A DNA stretch of 41,004 nt from Nitrososphaera sp. AFS (GCF_009898475.1 NZ_QURE01000019.1:1-41004), one strand, 5' to 3'; counted from the first letter of the stretch, positions 1 through 8,615 are shown. A program made the numbers and translations. The notes: generated from the letters alone by a model not told the origin.

Positions 1-277
1 ACAAAGGGAACATGCTGGTATAAAGAGGCTAACACCAATGATTGGAATTTTTCTACAAACATTCAAAGATGCCATATCGGAAAGAAAACCAAGCAGAAAA
101 CTGTAACCTATGTCTGTATCTAGAATTATTACCCATCTCTGCAAGTACTACAATTAATAATGTTGAAATTAATATTTCACGACTTAAATCTATAAAATTC
201 TCGATTTAGATATACTACTCAAATTGGAAAATATACCGCTCTTGTACTTTTCAAATGCAGGTGAATTAAGCTCTGGG

Positions 278-427
278 CTATTGTGTGAGATCTACTATAC
301 TTTTCCTGATAATTGATTTAGCTTTGGGTGAAATATTGTATTGTTCCAGGACCTTCGAAGGCTCCTTAACCAACTGGTTTCTAAATTCTGGCTCGCTAGC
401 TGCTCTGAGCAAAATGTCACTAATCAT
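278..427 (-). CDS. Small helical peptide, RiPP leader/precursor-like
   Basis: A 49-codon gene divergent from the YcaO-TfuA pair. The peptide contains RAASEPEFRNQL, then KEPSKVLEQY, then NISPKAKSIIRKS. This matches, from memory, the pattern R-A-x-x-D/E-P-E-F-R-x-x-L-x-x-x-P-x-x-x-L-x-x-Y of NHLP/Franean1_4349-type RiPP precursor leaders. An AAGGA sits 7 nt upstream of the ATG at 427. A TTG at 454 would add nine residues (LDPRQKDAE) in frame. No Cys- or Ser/Thr-rich core follows; the chain ends in VDLTQ, so it may be a stand-alone leader or recognition protein rather than a classical precursor. The coding reading is supported by the family-like pattern and location; the substrate role is inference. 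Confidence 0.6.
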   Translation of the reverse strand: MISDILLRAASEPEFRNQLVKEPSKVLEQYNISPKAKSIIRKSIVDLTQ

Positions 428-545
428 CTCAGCGTCCTTTTGTCTTGGGTCCAATTACTCCACGGTTGCAAAATTCTTGTATATATTCCTAATGCATCAT
501 TCGTAAGCTTGATATGAACTTGTTGACCGCTTTCGAACATGAAAT

Positions 546-1853
546 ATGAACCTGCAAAGTAGAAAGAAATTGGGTACGGATGGAAGTCCTAGGGCAGTAA
601 GTGCTCAGCAAACATTAAGAGTCGCTAACTTGACTTGCAAACAAATTGGAGTAACTCGCCTTGCGGACATTACACACATGGACAAATTAAATATTCCTAA
701 CTATTCTGCTGTTTTACCCGGAACAGAAGATTACATCTGGGTCTATAGTGGCAAGGGTCAAACAAAAGTACATGCTCAAGTAAGTGCACTAATGGAAAGT
801 ATTGAAAGGTACTCTTCTCTTCCTAGCAGTTCCCAGAGGAGATTCATCCAAGGAAGTTACGATCAGCTCTCCAAAGAACACACTGTCCTTCATCCAGAAG
901 AGGTTGTAGAACCGTTCAATTTTCAATACAAAGATTACATGTCTATGGATTTTCTTTCCGGTTTTGAGATGTTAAGCGAAGGTATCATTTTAGTACCTGC
1001 TGCATTAGCTCTTTTTAGATACTCTCCAAAGCCTCCCGCGTTAAATCCCTTTGCATTTTATCATACAAATGGCCTTGCCTCTGGCAACGTCTTAGAGGAG
1101 GCCATATGTCACTCATTGTGTGAGGTCATAGAGCGCGATGCTGTGAGTTTGGCGCAACTCCGAGCTAGCGCCTTACCTTTTCACTCTATTCAGCACATAT
1201 CGAACGCACTTAGATCTCAGGGTTATCCCGTGACTTCCATACCTCCAGATCTGTTTAGGGATGATGCAAGTATATTTTCTGACATCGATATTTACGACTT
1301 AGATTTTCAGCCCCTAAAAGTAATGATTAGGAAATTTGAAGAAGCTGGAATTCCCTTGATAATAAAGAATATAACTTCAGATATTGGCATTCCAACTTTC
1401 AACGCCTCAAGTGTTGAGTGGTTATCCCATGACTACGGCTACTTGGTTGAAGGCCATGGTACTCATCCTGACTCGAGAATTGCCTTATTACGAGCTATCA
1501 CTGAAGTTTCTCAAACTAGAGCCGCCAATATTCAAGGTGCCAGGGACGACTTGCGTAAGATAAAATACGGACAAGAAAATTCCGATGACAAAAGAGCATG
1601 GCAATTTACACCCTCTAAGAGAAAGAGCAGATTCTCAGACATCAGATCGTATTTAAATGAAGACATCCTAGATGACATAAAGCTTCTTTTGAATTGTCTA
1701 AAAAAAGTAGGATTAACTAAAGTTATTATTGTAGACTTGACAATCGCGGAAATAGGAATACCTGTCGTCCGAGCTATTGTACCAGGGCTTGAGACTTTTA
1801 AATTCACAAAATCAGTCATTGGTTTGAGAGCAAAGAGGTACTTAAATGAATAA
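546..1853 (+). CDS. ycaO: YcaO-domain protein (TfuA-associated, thioamide-forming type)
   Basis: A 435-residue YcaO enzyme. Family members activate a peptide backbone amide with ATP to make azolines, amidines or, with TfuA, thioamides. The YcaO ATP-site blocks are visible: SALMESIERYSSL (about residues 80-92), EEAICHSLCEVIERDA (about 183-198) and LLRAITEVSQTRAA (about 316-329). There is no C-terminal proline-rich PxPxP tail of the azoline-forming type; the chain ends in a basic segment. It overlaps the downstream TfuA gene by 8 nt, so the two are translationally coupled. In methanogens the YcaO-TfuA pair makes the thioglycine of methyl-coenzyme M reductase; no such target is expected in an ammonia oxidiser, so the substrate is unknown. 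Family assignment is secure. Confidence 0.93.
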   Translation: MNLQSRKKLGTDGSPRAVSAQQTLRVANLTCKQIGVTRLADITHMDKLNIPNYSAVLPGTEDYIWVYSGKGQTKVHAQVSALMESIERYSSLPSSSQRRFIQGSYDQLSKEHTVLHPEEVVEPFNFQYKDYMSMDFLSGFEMLSEGIILVPAALALFRYSPKPPALNPFAFYHTNGLASGNVLEEAICHSLCEVIERDAVSLAQLRASALPFHSIQHISNALRSQGYPVTSIPPDLFRDDASIFSDIDIYDLDFQPLKVMIRKFEEAGIPLIIKNITSDIGIPTFNASSVEWLSHDYGYLVEGHGTHPDSRIALLRAITEVSQTRAANIQGARDDLRKIKYGQENSDDKRAWQFTPSKRKSRFSDIRSYLNEDILDDIKLLLNCLKKVGLTKVIIVDLTIAEIGIPVVRAIVPGLETFKFTKSVIGLRAKRYLNE

Positions 1854-2526
1854 GCCAATTATTTTTGTGGGTCCCAGCCTCGACGTACAAAAGGCTAGGA
1901 AGATATTTGATGCAGATTATCGCCCCCCTGCCAAGAAAGGGGATCTGATAGGGCTGCTATCCGAATCAAAAGATGCTGATTCAATGATTGTGGGTCTAAT
2001 CGATGGCTTATTTCTGCAAGATTATCCCCCTACCCCCATAGAAGTTTATCAATTAGTGAGAAAAAGAAATACCCTTGTTTTAGGGGCAGCAAGCATCGGA
2101 GCTCTGAGAGCTGTAGAACTGGAAAGATTTGGTATGATTGGCATCGGGAAGATTTTTGAATTGTTTAAACTGAGAAAATTCACAGCAGATGACGAAGTTG
2201 CAGTTACATTCAACGAAGAAACTCAACATCTTCAGTCCGAAGCAATGATTGACATTAGATACAATCTTCTTATCGCGTTTAAGAAAGGGGTAATCGATGA
2301 AAATGCTCGAAGAACCACAGCCAAAGTAGCAAAAAGTATGTACTTCCCTGATCGGAACTATGCGGATATTATAAATGAAACACAAAGGCGATTCCCTCAT
2401 CTTTCAGCATCCATGAATTTTTTGCAATCTTTTATAGCTAAGAACAGGAGAAGTTTAAAGGAAAAGGACGCAGTAAGGCTAATCACACACGCAAAAATGA
2501 AATACGAAAGCAAATCCACCGTTTAA
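1846..2526 (+). CDS. tfuA: TfuA-like protein, YcaO partner
   Basis: A 226-residue TfuA-family protein. The N-terminus IIFVGPSLD and the central block GAASIGALRAVELERFGM (about residues 80-97) are typical of TfuA domains from trifolitoxin and thioamide clusters. TfuA proteins are thought to deliver sulfur or recruit a sulfur carrier for the YcaO reaction. The ATG lies inside the last codons of the YcaO gene (8-nt overlap), so the pair forms one operon. No sulfurtransferase or hydrolase gene follows; the next 1.2 kb has no convincing gene. The C-terminal 100 residues are basic and helical. Confidence 0.92.
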   Translation: MNKPIIFVGPSLDVQKARKIFDADYRPPAKKGDLIGLLSESKDADSMIVGLIDGLFLQDYPPTPIEVYQLVRKRNTLVLGAASIGALRAVELERFGMIGIGKIFELFKLRKFTADDEVAVTFNEETQHLQSEAMIDIRYNLLIAFKKGVIDENARRTTAKVAKSMYFPDRNYADIINETQRRFPHLSASMNFLQSFIAKNRRSLKEKDAVRLITHAKMKYESKSTV

Positions 2527-3723
2527 TAGCAAGACAAGTTGAAGAGTTTAGATAAGCACACCTTTGCCCTCATTTACTAGAGTCTAAAAGATTATCTTTC
2601 ATCGTGACAAGTTGACGTACCCATTGATGCCTACTATTAACCAACAGAGTGAAGTCATTGCGATTGTCTCTTCCAAGATAATCGCGCGAGGTTGAAAACT
2701 ATGAAAACACGACAAGAACACCCATCAAAATCAATCTACCTGCTGCTTAATGGAAATCTGTAGGAACTCTGACATTCACGTCACCAACAGAAGAAAAGAA
2801 TTGAAGATTATTAAAAGCTTGAGTTGATAAACATATCCAGGCTCTTCAATTGCAGTTATGTATACAAACCCAGCTTCATAACAAAAGACTGTAGAGATAA
2901 TGGCAAGTCTTCTCACTGGTGAAATAATCCTGAATGGCTAGAGACTTCAATGTTAAACTCGAACCATTGGATTTCCGTCAAAATTTGAACAAAGATTGCT
3001 TTTCACAATAATGTGAACGTATAGCCTCTCACCAAGAACTTGCACAATTTTCATATAAGATAGCGTTGTTCTTGTTTTATGTCTTACGATTCTTACCAAT
3101 GGTATCTTATGCCACATGCCTAACCATAACTAAGAAGACAATCAAAGAAAGAAGATTATAGAACAGAAATGGATTGAAAAAGGGAGTTATCAAGCCTCAC
3201 ATTAGTATAGATACTAAATTCAATATCATTCAGTATTACTAAAGGTGATGCTTGTTCATGATTTAAGATATTTGTCTTATTACAAGAGAGATATCTAAAG
3301 TAATATGTTATTGACAAGGTGTCCGCTGATAAGGCTGTTTTTTCATCGTTAAAAAGAGTGATAACCTCAAAACATAAAAGTTAGAGTGGGATTGAAAGTT
3401 ATGCTTTATAATAAATTCGTATTTTTGTAAACCACACTAGATAGTAATGATAGCGTACATAAGGATTGAATTAATCTATGAACTAGTTCTCGGTATCAAA
3501 CTTGCAATTTGAATAGCCATCAGTCCTTATCCGATCCAGTAACAGAAAGCTGAGTCCATAGTATCAATGGTGATTGACTTAATATTTTATGTCATCTTAA
3601 GGATTTGATATTTTGAGTAGCCAACGATTCCATAAAGGTTAGTATCGCTAGTAAGACTATGAATAAAAAATTCTCTGAGCGATTTAAATTCCTAGAAATT
3701 CCAAGAATTCAATAATTAATGAG
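2527..3723. other. Gene-poor 1.2-kb intergenic stretch
   Basis: No open frame of 60 codons or more. A minus-strand frame of 54 codons (2953-3117) and a shorter open stretch further along that strand have no recognisable motif. The region separates the 3' end of tfuA from the 3' end of the L12 gene, which converge on it. It may hold a decayed gene or untranslated sequence; I see no tRNA or clear repeat array. Confidence 0.6.
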
Positions 3724-4026
3724 CTAGCCAAATAGGGCAGATAGCCCCTCCAATGCCTCTTCCTCTTTCTTTTCCTCTTTCTTTTCCTCTTCAACCTTAG
3801 TTTCAGTTGAAGGTGTAGCCGAGGCTGGACTCGCGATACTAGGGGCAGCCACTGGTGCGCTCTTCAGAGCTTCCTCGATATTCACCTCGCTCAGTGCAGC
3901 AACAAGGGCTTTGACCTTCACTTCATTCGGAGTGGCACCTGCAGACTTAATTATATTCGTGATATTATCCTCCGTAATGTCCTGTTTTAACTTGTGTAAT
4001 AGCAAGGCGGCATATACGTACTCCAT
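3724..4026 (-). CDS. rpl12: Ribosomal protein P1 (L12 stalk protein)
   Basis: A 100-residue archaeal P1/L12 stalk protein that forms dimers on the P0 C-terminal helices and recruits translation GTPases. The N-terminal helical dimerisation domain begins MEYVYAALLLHKL. An Ala/Pro/Ser hinge (about residues 58-76) leads to a Lys/Glu run and the conserved tail ALEGLSALFG, which contacts EF-1A and EF-2. Length is normal. It is 35 nt downstream of the unknown gene at 4062-4565 on the same strand and probably shares its transcript. In many archaea this gene follows L1 and L10; here those lie about 7.5 kb away. Confidence 0.96.
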   Translation of the reverse strand: MEYVYAALLLHKLKQDITEDNITNIIKSAGATPNEVKVKALVAALSEVNIEEALKSAPVAAPSIASPASATPSTETKVEEEKKEEKKEEEALEGLSALFG

Positions 4027-4061
4027 TGGAGTAATTTCTGTTTATTACCATAATATAAAAC

Positions 4062-4565
4062 TTACAATATGTTGGTGCTACGAACGACAGTATAAAGGTG
4101 ATCCTTTAGATCTTTTTCATATAGAGAATTCATTTTTTCTAGTAAAATCGTTCTAGCATCGTGTCGCTCTTGCTCCGTACCAGCCCTTAAGACATCCGCA
4201 AACATATCTGGCAAGTGTTCCCTGATCCACCCATCTAACACATAGTAGCGCTTTTCATTTATCCACGTTGCCTTGCTTATGTCTTGATCAAGTTCCCCAT
4301 TAAAATATCCGGCTTCGACCCTGTCGATCAGCATGAAAATACAATTATTCGGATTAGGATTTTGAAGGACTTCTTTTGGTCTACCTAATGCGTATCCAGA
4401 CTCGACCCGCTGGATTAGACCCGTAGGGCGTATGTAGGTACCCTGTACTTGAAGCTTTTTCCCATTGACAGCCTGAACCCTCCCTATTACCAATCTAGTA
4501 TATTTATCGTCTTTGTCCACAACGAAAACATAGTCACCAGGCTTTATTCTGCCTCTGCCGAACAT
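4062..4565 (-). CDS. Conserved hypothetical protein upstream of L12
   Basis: A 167-residue soluble protein that I cannot assign to a named family. The first 75 residues (MFGRGRIKPGDYVFVVDKDD, then RLVIGRVQAVNGKKLQVQG) look like a small beta-barrel, KOW/SH3-like, with GD and GRV turns. The rest is mixed alpha/beta with a charged helical end (GTEQERHDARTILLEKM). No signal peptide or membrane segment. The link to the L12 gene 35 nt downstream suggests a ribosome- or RNA-related role, which is inference. The start at 4565 is the first ATG after an upstream AT-rich region. Confidence 0.8.
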   Translation of the reverse strand: MFGRGRIKPGDYVFVVDKDDKYTRLVIGRVQAVNGKKLQVQGTYIRPTGLIQRVESGYALGRPKEVLQNPNPNNCIFMLIDRVEAGYFNGELDQDISKATWINEKRYYVLDGWIREHLPDMFADVLRAGTEQERHDARTILLEKMNSLYEKDLKDHLYTVVRSTNIL

Positions 4566-4718
4566 CTACCAGATCAGCTGTAGTAAATTATATAATTTTT
4601 CCGATCTTTTTTAAACATCCAATTATCATCATGACAATATATCTACAATTAAACTTAATGGGCTCTTTAGAAATTACATTTATTAATGTATGCTCGTCAG
4701 TTATAGAAAGAATAAGAC

Positions 4719-5189
4719 TTGCAGAGATTTGATGAGTTAGATATGAGGATATTATCAGAGCTTACCAAAGACGCAAGTATTTCAGTTCCTCAGCTTAGCA
4801 AAAAACTCAGCGTCAATGCTTCTGTATTATATAGTAGAATAAAACGCCTGTCTAAGCGCAATCTTATTCAGAAATTCACCGTAATAGTTAATGAGGGGAT
4901 GCTTGGCTTTAACGTGAAAGCGACGGTCGGGATCAATAGGGATCCTAAGCTCAAGGATCCAATACACTCTGAACTTTTGAAGATTCCTGAAGTACGATCT
5001 TTGTCAGAGGTCACCGGTCGCTTCGATATGATTGTTACTGTCAACGCACGTACTTTGGAGGAATTGCATAACGTAGTGATAGGTCTCATTGGGAAGGTTG
5101 AAGGGATTCAAAATACTGAGACATTCGTGGAAATGCAGACAACCGAAAAAGAGCCCGTTTATGCAGTTCAGCGATCCCTCTCTAGATAA
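4719..5189 (+). CDS. Lrp/AsnC family transcriptional regulator
   Basis: A 156-residue regulator with an N-terminal winged helix-turn-helix (LDMRILSELTKDASISVPQL, with NASVLYSRIKRL as recognition helix, about residues 7-50). A C-terminal RAM ligand-binding domain follows (KATVGINRDP, VTGRFDMIVTV, about residues 65-145). The TTG at 4719 is preferred because it preserves the standard RFDELD lead-in; the next ATG at 4743 would cut into the first helix. Archaeal members usually sense amino acids and form octamers. It is divergent from the 4062-4565/L12 unit and may control it, but no operator is evident. Targets cannot be read from sequence. Confidence 0.92.
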   Translation: MQRFDELDMRILSELTKDASISVPQLSKKLSVNASVLYSRIKRLSKRNLIQKFTVIVNEGMLGFNVKATVGINRDPKLKDPIHSELLKIPEVRSLSEVTGRFDMIVTVNARTLEELHNVVIGLIGKVEGIQNTETFVEMQTTEKEPVYAVQRSLSR

Positions 5190-5278
5190 ATTGAAGTCAT
5201 TACATCGAAAAAATGTGTAAAAGGCTTACAGTAGGTTCAAATATGACGTTAAACCAGATTACATGACTATTTTTGGCA

Positions 5279-5467
5279 ATGGTGCAGCGGAAGGTTGTTG
5301 AGATGATTCAGACAATGAAATTGGCGAAGAAGACAAGCAAGGACGACTACTTCACTCACTTACGTCTGGTCTTACTTGGCATGGCCGCTGTGGGAGGTAT
5401 TGCCTTTGTAATAAAACTAATAGCAGAATTTATTACATTCGGAGGAGGCACAAATACCGGACACTAA
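5279..5467 (+). CDS. secE: Protein translocase subunit SecE/Sec61-gamma
   Basis: A 62-residue single-span membrane protein and clamp subunit of the SecYEG channel. It has an amphipathic N-terminal helix (KVVEMIQTMKLAKKTSKDDY) then one membrane segment (LVLLGMAAVGGIAFVIKLI, about residues 31-49) and a short Gly/Thr tail. That is the SecE layout and length. ATG at 5279 is chosen; a TTG at 5273 would add two residues. In many archaea secE precedes nusG and L11; here neither follows and the next gene is purP. Confidence 0.9.
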   Translation: MVQRKVVEMIQTMKLAKKTSKDDYFTHLRLVLLGMAAVGGIAFVIKLIAEFITFGGGTNTGH

Positions 5468-5502
5468 TATGTGCCCATCGGCTACTTAACACTGGCTTGT
5501 CT

Positions 5503-5543
5503 GGTGGGTCCTACTCGTCTAGGTGCGATACCCTAGACCCGCC
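5503..5543. repeat. Stable two-tier stem-loop downstream of secE
   Basis: GGTGGGTC (5503-5510) pairs fully with GACCCGCC (5536-5543), allowing one G-T pair. Inside is a second short stem TAGG/CCTA closing a loop containing TGCGATA. It lies 36 nt after the secE stop. It could be a structured 3' UTR or a small RNA; the inner loop resembles a tRNA T-loop but the full cloverleaf cannot be built. Confidence 0.5.
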
Positions 5544-5690
5544 ATATTTGGAGCTTTGTATCGTAGCATCAATATCATTAGTCAGGCATCAATGATTAAA
5601 ATTGACTTCTGGAATGCCGTGATAGATGGTATTTAAAGTATATTTGTTCGTGAGAATATTTAATATGGGTTCTTTAACATCGATAGTCGA

Positions 5691-6734
5691 ATGGCTGGAA
5701 TAGGACGTGATTTATCAATAGCTACACTAGGATCCCATTGTTCTCTTCAAGTACTGAAGGGGGCTAAGGATGAAGGATTCAAAACATTACTCCTGTGTGA
5801 AAAAAAAAGAGTCGAGTTATATAAGAGATTTAAATTTATTGATGAAATTTTTGTAGTAAATAGCTTTAGCGAACTATTGGATAACTCTTGTCAAGAGAGG
5901 CTTGTGCAGTCCAATACAATAATCATTCCCCACGGTACCTTCATCGCTTATTTGAGCAGCGAGCAGATCGAGCAGCTATCTATTCCAGTGTTCGGCAACA
6001 AATGGATTTTCAGGTGGGAGGCAGACAGAGAGTTAAAACAGAAGCTAATGGAAGCAGCTGGCTTGGTCGTACCAAGGTCAATAGGCTCTAAAAACGAGAT
6101 ACATGGATTATCCATAGTAAAATTACACGGTGCAGCAGGAGGGAGAGGATATTTTTTGGCGTGGGACAAAAAGAGCTTCGACGATGGAGTCGAAAAATTG
6201 ATCAAACATAAGGCAATAAAAAGCGAAAATGAATTATATATACAGGAGTATGCCAGCGGTGTGCCGGTTTACCTTCAGTTCTTTTTTTCCGCAATTTCCA
6301 AAGAAATTGAATTACTAGGCATAGATAGAAGATACGAATCAGATGTTGATGGAATCGGGAGGATACCTGCAAGGGAGCAGTTAGCATTACAACAAGAACC
6401 TTCGTATAATGTCGTAGGAAACATCCCCTTAGTCTTAAGGGAGTCTTTACTACCTGAGGTATTCTCGATGGGGGAAAAATTCACTAAAGCTGCCGCAAGT
6501 CTGGTGCCACCTGGAATGACAGGTCCATTTTGTATAGAAGGTGTTTACGATAGTCAAGGAAGCTTTATTACATTTGAATTTTCGGCAAGGATTGTAGCAG
6601 GAACGAATCTGTATCCTGAAGGATCTCCATATTCTTGTTTGATATTTGATGAGCCGATGAGTATGGGAAGGAGAATTGCCCGGGAGATAAAAATTGCCTG
6701 TGAGCAAAACGCATTGGACAAGGTATTAACTTAG
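5691..6734 (+). CDS. purP: FAICAR synthetase PurP (formate-dependent)
   Basis: A 347-residue ATP-grasp enzyme. PurP makes 5-formaminoimidazole-4-carboxamide ribonucleotide from AICAR, formate and ATP, the penultimate step of archaeal IMP synthesis. The N-terminus carries the family block [20 protein letters not shown] (about residues 10-29). Next comes [12 protein letters not shown], then the ATP-grasp glycine loop [14 protein letters not shown] (about 144-157) and the metal-binding block [20 protein letters not shown] (about 281-300). Full length; the ATG at 5691 starts directly before the conserved strand. No other purine gene is adjacent. Confidence 0.93.
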   Translation: MAGIGRDLSIATLGSHCSLQVLKGAKDEGFKTLLLCEKKRVELYKRFKFIDEIFVVNSFSELLDNSCQERLVQSNTIIIPHGTFIAYLSSEQIEQLSIPVFGNKWIFRWEADRELKQKLMEAAGLVVPRSIGSKNEIHGLSIVKLHGAAGGRGYFLAWDKKSFDDGVEKLIKHKAIKSENELYIQEYASGVPVYLQFFFSAISKEIELLGIDRRYESDVDGIGRIPAREQLALQQEPSYNVVGNIPLVLRESLLPEVFSMGEKFTKAAASLVPPGMTGPFCIEGVYDSQGSFITFEFSARIVAGTNLYPEGSPYSCLIFDEPMSMGRRIAREIKIACEQNALDKVLT

Positions 6735-6804
6735 TATGGTGTGACGTCATCCAATCTGTTCTTTAAATTCATGTTTAATCAAGGAGGATCAGATAGGATT
6801 CTAC

Positions 6805-7317
6805 TCATCCGCCAGTCATTTTGCTAAATTTATTAGTTCGATTAGTTATCGAAACATAGTCGATATTCGCTAGAGCAATTTTAGCTGATTCACGTACTTC
6901 TTCACTTTTGTCCTCTAATGCTTCATTCAGCGCTTCCCTCCCTTCTTCAGAACCTATTACGCCTAAAGCAATAGCAGCTTCATGTCTAACGAAGAAACTT
7001 TGATCAGACTTTACTGCACTCGAAAGAGCGCTGATCGCACCGCTAAAACCAAGCTGTCCCAATGAAAAAGCTGCCTCATGTCTAACTAATGGATCGAGGT
7101 CATTTTTCAGGACCTTGGTAATATGTTCAATGGAATTTTCGCCAGCTATTTCGGCGAGAATACAAATTGCCCTTGTTCTGACCACTTTGTCATCATTAGT
7201 AAGTAAATTCAAAAAATAATTCGAATCACGAAGATTGAATTGTCTTTCCATTTCTTGTAATATATGCATCCTTCCCGATTCTCCTTGGTTGCGTTGATTA
7301 TGAAACACTTCGCCCAT
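6805..7317 (-). CDS. HEAT-repeat (PBS lyase-like) protein
   Basis: A 170-residue soluble protein with about four HEAT-type repeats. Each has the pattern D-x-x-V-R-x-x-A-x-x-x-L-G/A-x-I/L: DKVVRTRAICILAEIAG, DPLVRHEAAFSLGQLGF, SFFVRHEAAIALGVIGS, SEEVRESAKIALANID. These helical-pair repeats are scaffolds for protein contacts. Related archaeal proteins are sometimes called deoxyhypusine hydroxylase-like, but the tandem His-Glu iron-binding pairs of that enzyme are only partly present (RHEAA twice), so I do not call an activity. It converges with purP, 70 bp apart. Confidence 0.85.
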   Translation of the reverse strand: MGEVFHNQRNQGESGRMHILQEMERQFNLRDSNYFLNLLTNDDKVVRTRAICILAEIAGENSIEHITKVLKNDLDPLVRHEAAFSLGQLGFSGAISALSSAVKSDQSFFVRHEAAIALGVIGSEEGREALNEALEDKSEEVRESAKIALANIDYVSITNRTNKFSKMTGG

Positions 7318-8066
7318 GACCCCTGATTGTCTCAGGATCGGCTTAAATGTTTCCGATACTGCAACTTAATAGAAAGTTCTTGTTTGGCAAATCACGACCA
7401 TGTACAATCCATGCTGGACTAAGTTAGAATATTAGTAATTTCTATGTAATATCAATTTGGCTGTATAGAATTACAATTCATTCGCAGGCACTGCGTAGAA
7501 GCTAACTATTCTAATAACCAGATTCCTGGATGCAAATTTAATTTAGGACTTGTTTCTTGCAATGCTTCTGCAAATGGTAGTAACTGACTATTCGATGGAA
7601 AAGAGCTTAAAATAAACTACACAGAAGCTACGGATGCCATCTACAGACTTAATTAAATGGAACGTCGAGCAGCAAATAAATGTCATCTTTAACCAATATC
7701 TAAATCAACGATGATTTCTGTGAAATTCACCACTCATCATTCGAGCCTTGCAAACAAATCTTCATATTTGACTGTAGTAGCGGCAATGATCAACCAGTAC
7801 GCAAGAACGCATATAATAAATATAGTATAAAATGGCTGCTGAGGTAACATAACCGTTTATCGATAAAACGATATCAAAAAATGGATAACGTCCTTGATAT
7901 ACAATAAAAGGCAAGTCGACATGGCTGGTATCCCAACCAATTTGATACTTATGGAAGTAGCAGCTTAGAACAACATGACAATTATTCCCATAATCGATGA
8001 CTGGTCCTTTTTAAATATGTAGCCAGTATCTATTTTCCATAATATAGCGTGCCTTGTGATATTATT
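7318..8066. other. 750-bp intergenic region with one possible mini-gene
   Basis: No frame of 60 codons or more. The only convincing content is the 37-codon minus-strand frame at 7737-7850, listed separately. The rest is AT-rich and without visible repeats or RNA genes. Confidence 0.55.
7737..7850 (-). CDS. Possible small single-pass membrane protein
   Basis: A 37-codon ATG-started frame. The peptide begins MLPQQPFYT, has one uninterrupted hydrophobic span (IFIICVLAYWLIIAATT, about residues 10-26) and ends with the charged tail VKYEDLFARLE. A Pro/aromatic N-terminus, one span and an amphipathic charged end are typical of real small subunits of membrane complexes and unlikely by chance in such AT-rich DNA. 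I cannot name a family. It lies alone on the minus strand between the GNAT and HEAT genes. Confidence 0.45.
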   Translation of the reverse strand: MLPQQPFYTIFIICVLAYWLIIAATTVKYEDLFARLE

Positions 8067-8615
8067 TTATTTGTAATTAAGTCTATAATACAATAATATA
8101 TTATGATACCTATTCTGTTTAAACACTGAATCTATCAGTTCTCCCTCTTTTCTCAAATGGTTTTTCTCAAGAACTCTTACCGAAGCCTTATTGGAATCAA
8201 AAACATTAGCATATATTTTGTGTAATCTAAGAACATTAAATGCATATTGAATGACAAGGCGGATGGATTCAGTTGCTATGCCCATATTCCAGTAGTTTTG
8301 TCCTAGCCAGTACGAAATTTGACCGCTATTGCTAATCTGATCAATTTTGTGCAAACTAATTATTCCAACCAAAGTCCAAGTGCTTACAAACTCTATAGCA
8401 AAATTTAGTTCCTTTTTTGTTTTAAAATTCCGCCTGCTTTTGTCGATGAATCTCTTTGCGTCAAGCATTTCATAAGGGTAGGGTACGTTCATTAGGTAGC
8501 GAACTACTCCTCCTGTAACAAGTCGCGTTATTACGGGAATGTCCTTGTATCCCAATTGTCTCAGCCTAACCAGGCTGCTAGCCAAAGTGGGAAATTCACT
8601 CAATCCACTCATCAC
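8067..8615 (-). CDS. GNAT N-acetyltransferase, RimJ/RimL type
   Basis: A 182-residue acetyl-CoA-dependent acetyltransferase. The acetyl-CoA-binding block is ISYWLGQNYWNMGIATESIR (about residues 98-117), in which W-x-x-G-I/L-A-T-E-A/S is the RimJ/RimL signature. It is followed by LRLHKIYANVFDSNKASVRV and the VLEKNHLRKEGELID end block. The last part, VFKQNRYHNILLYYRL, fits the family C-terminus. Substrate could be a protein N-terminus, an amino acid or an antibiotic; nothing nearby decides this. Codon and base composition look like the neighbours. Confidence 0.9.
   Translation of the reverse strand: MMSGLSEFPTLASSLVRLRQLGYKDIPVITRLVTGGVVRYLMNVPYPYEMLDAKRFIDKSRRNFKTKKELNFAIEFVSTWTLVGIISLHKIDQISNSGQISYWLGQNYWNMGIATESIRLVIQYAFNVLRLHKIYANVFDSNKASVRVLEKNHLRKEGELIDSVFKQNRYHNILLYYRLNYK

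Noticed and set aside
285-506. 73-codon plus-strand frame
   Set aside because: It is the antisense shadow of the minus-strand leader-like gene at 278-427, which has the better pattern, ATG and ribosome-binding site.
2953-3117. 54-codon minus-strand frame in the gene-poor stretch
   Set aside because: No family motif, no evident ribosome-binding site, and isolated; a chance frame is as likely.
3911-4156. 81-codon plus-strand frame
   Set aside because: Antisense to L12 and the gene at 4062-4565, both well supported.
5503-5543. tRNA
   Set aside because: The inner loop resembles a T-loop, but no anticodon arm or acceptor stem of proper length can be formed.
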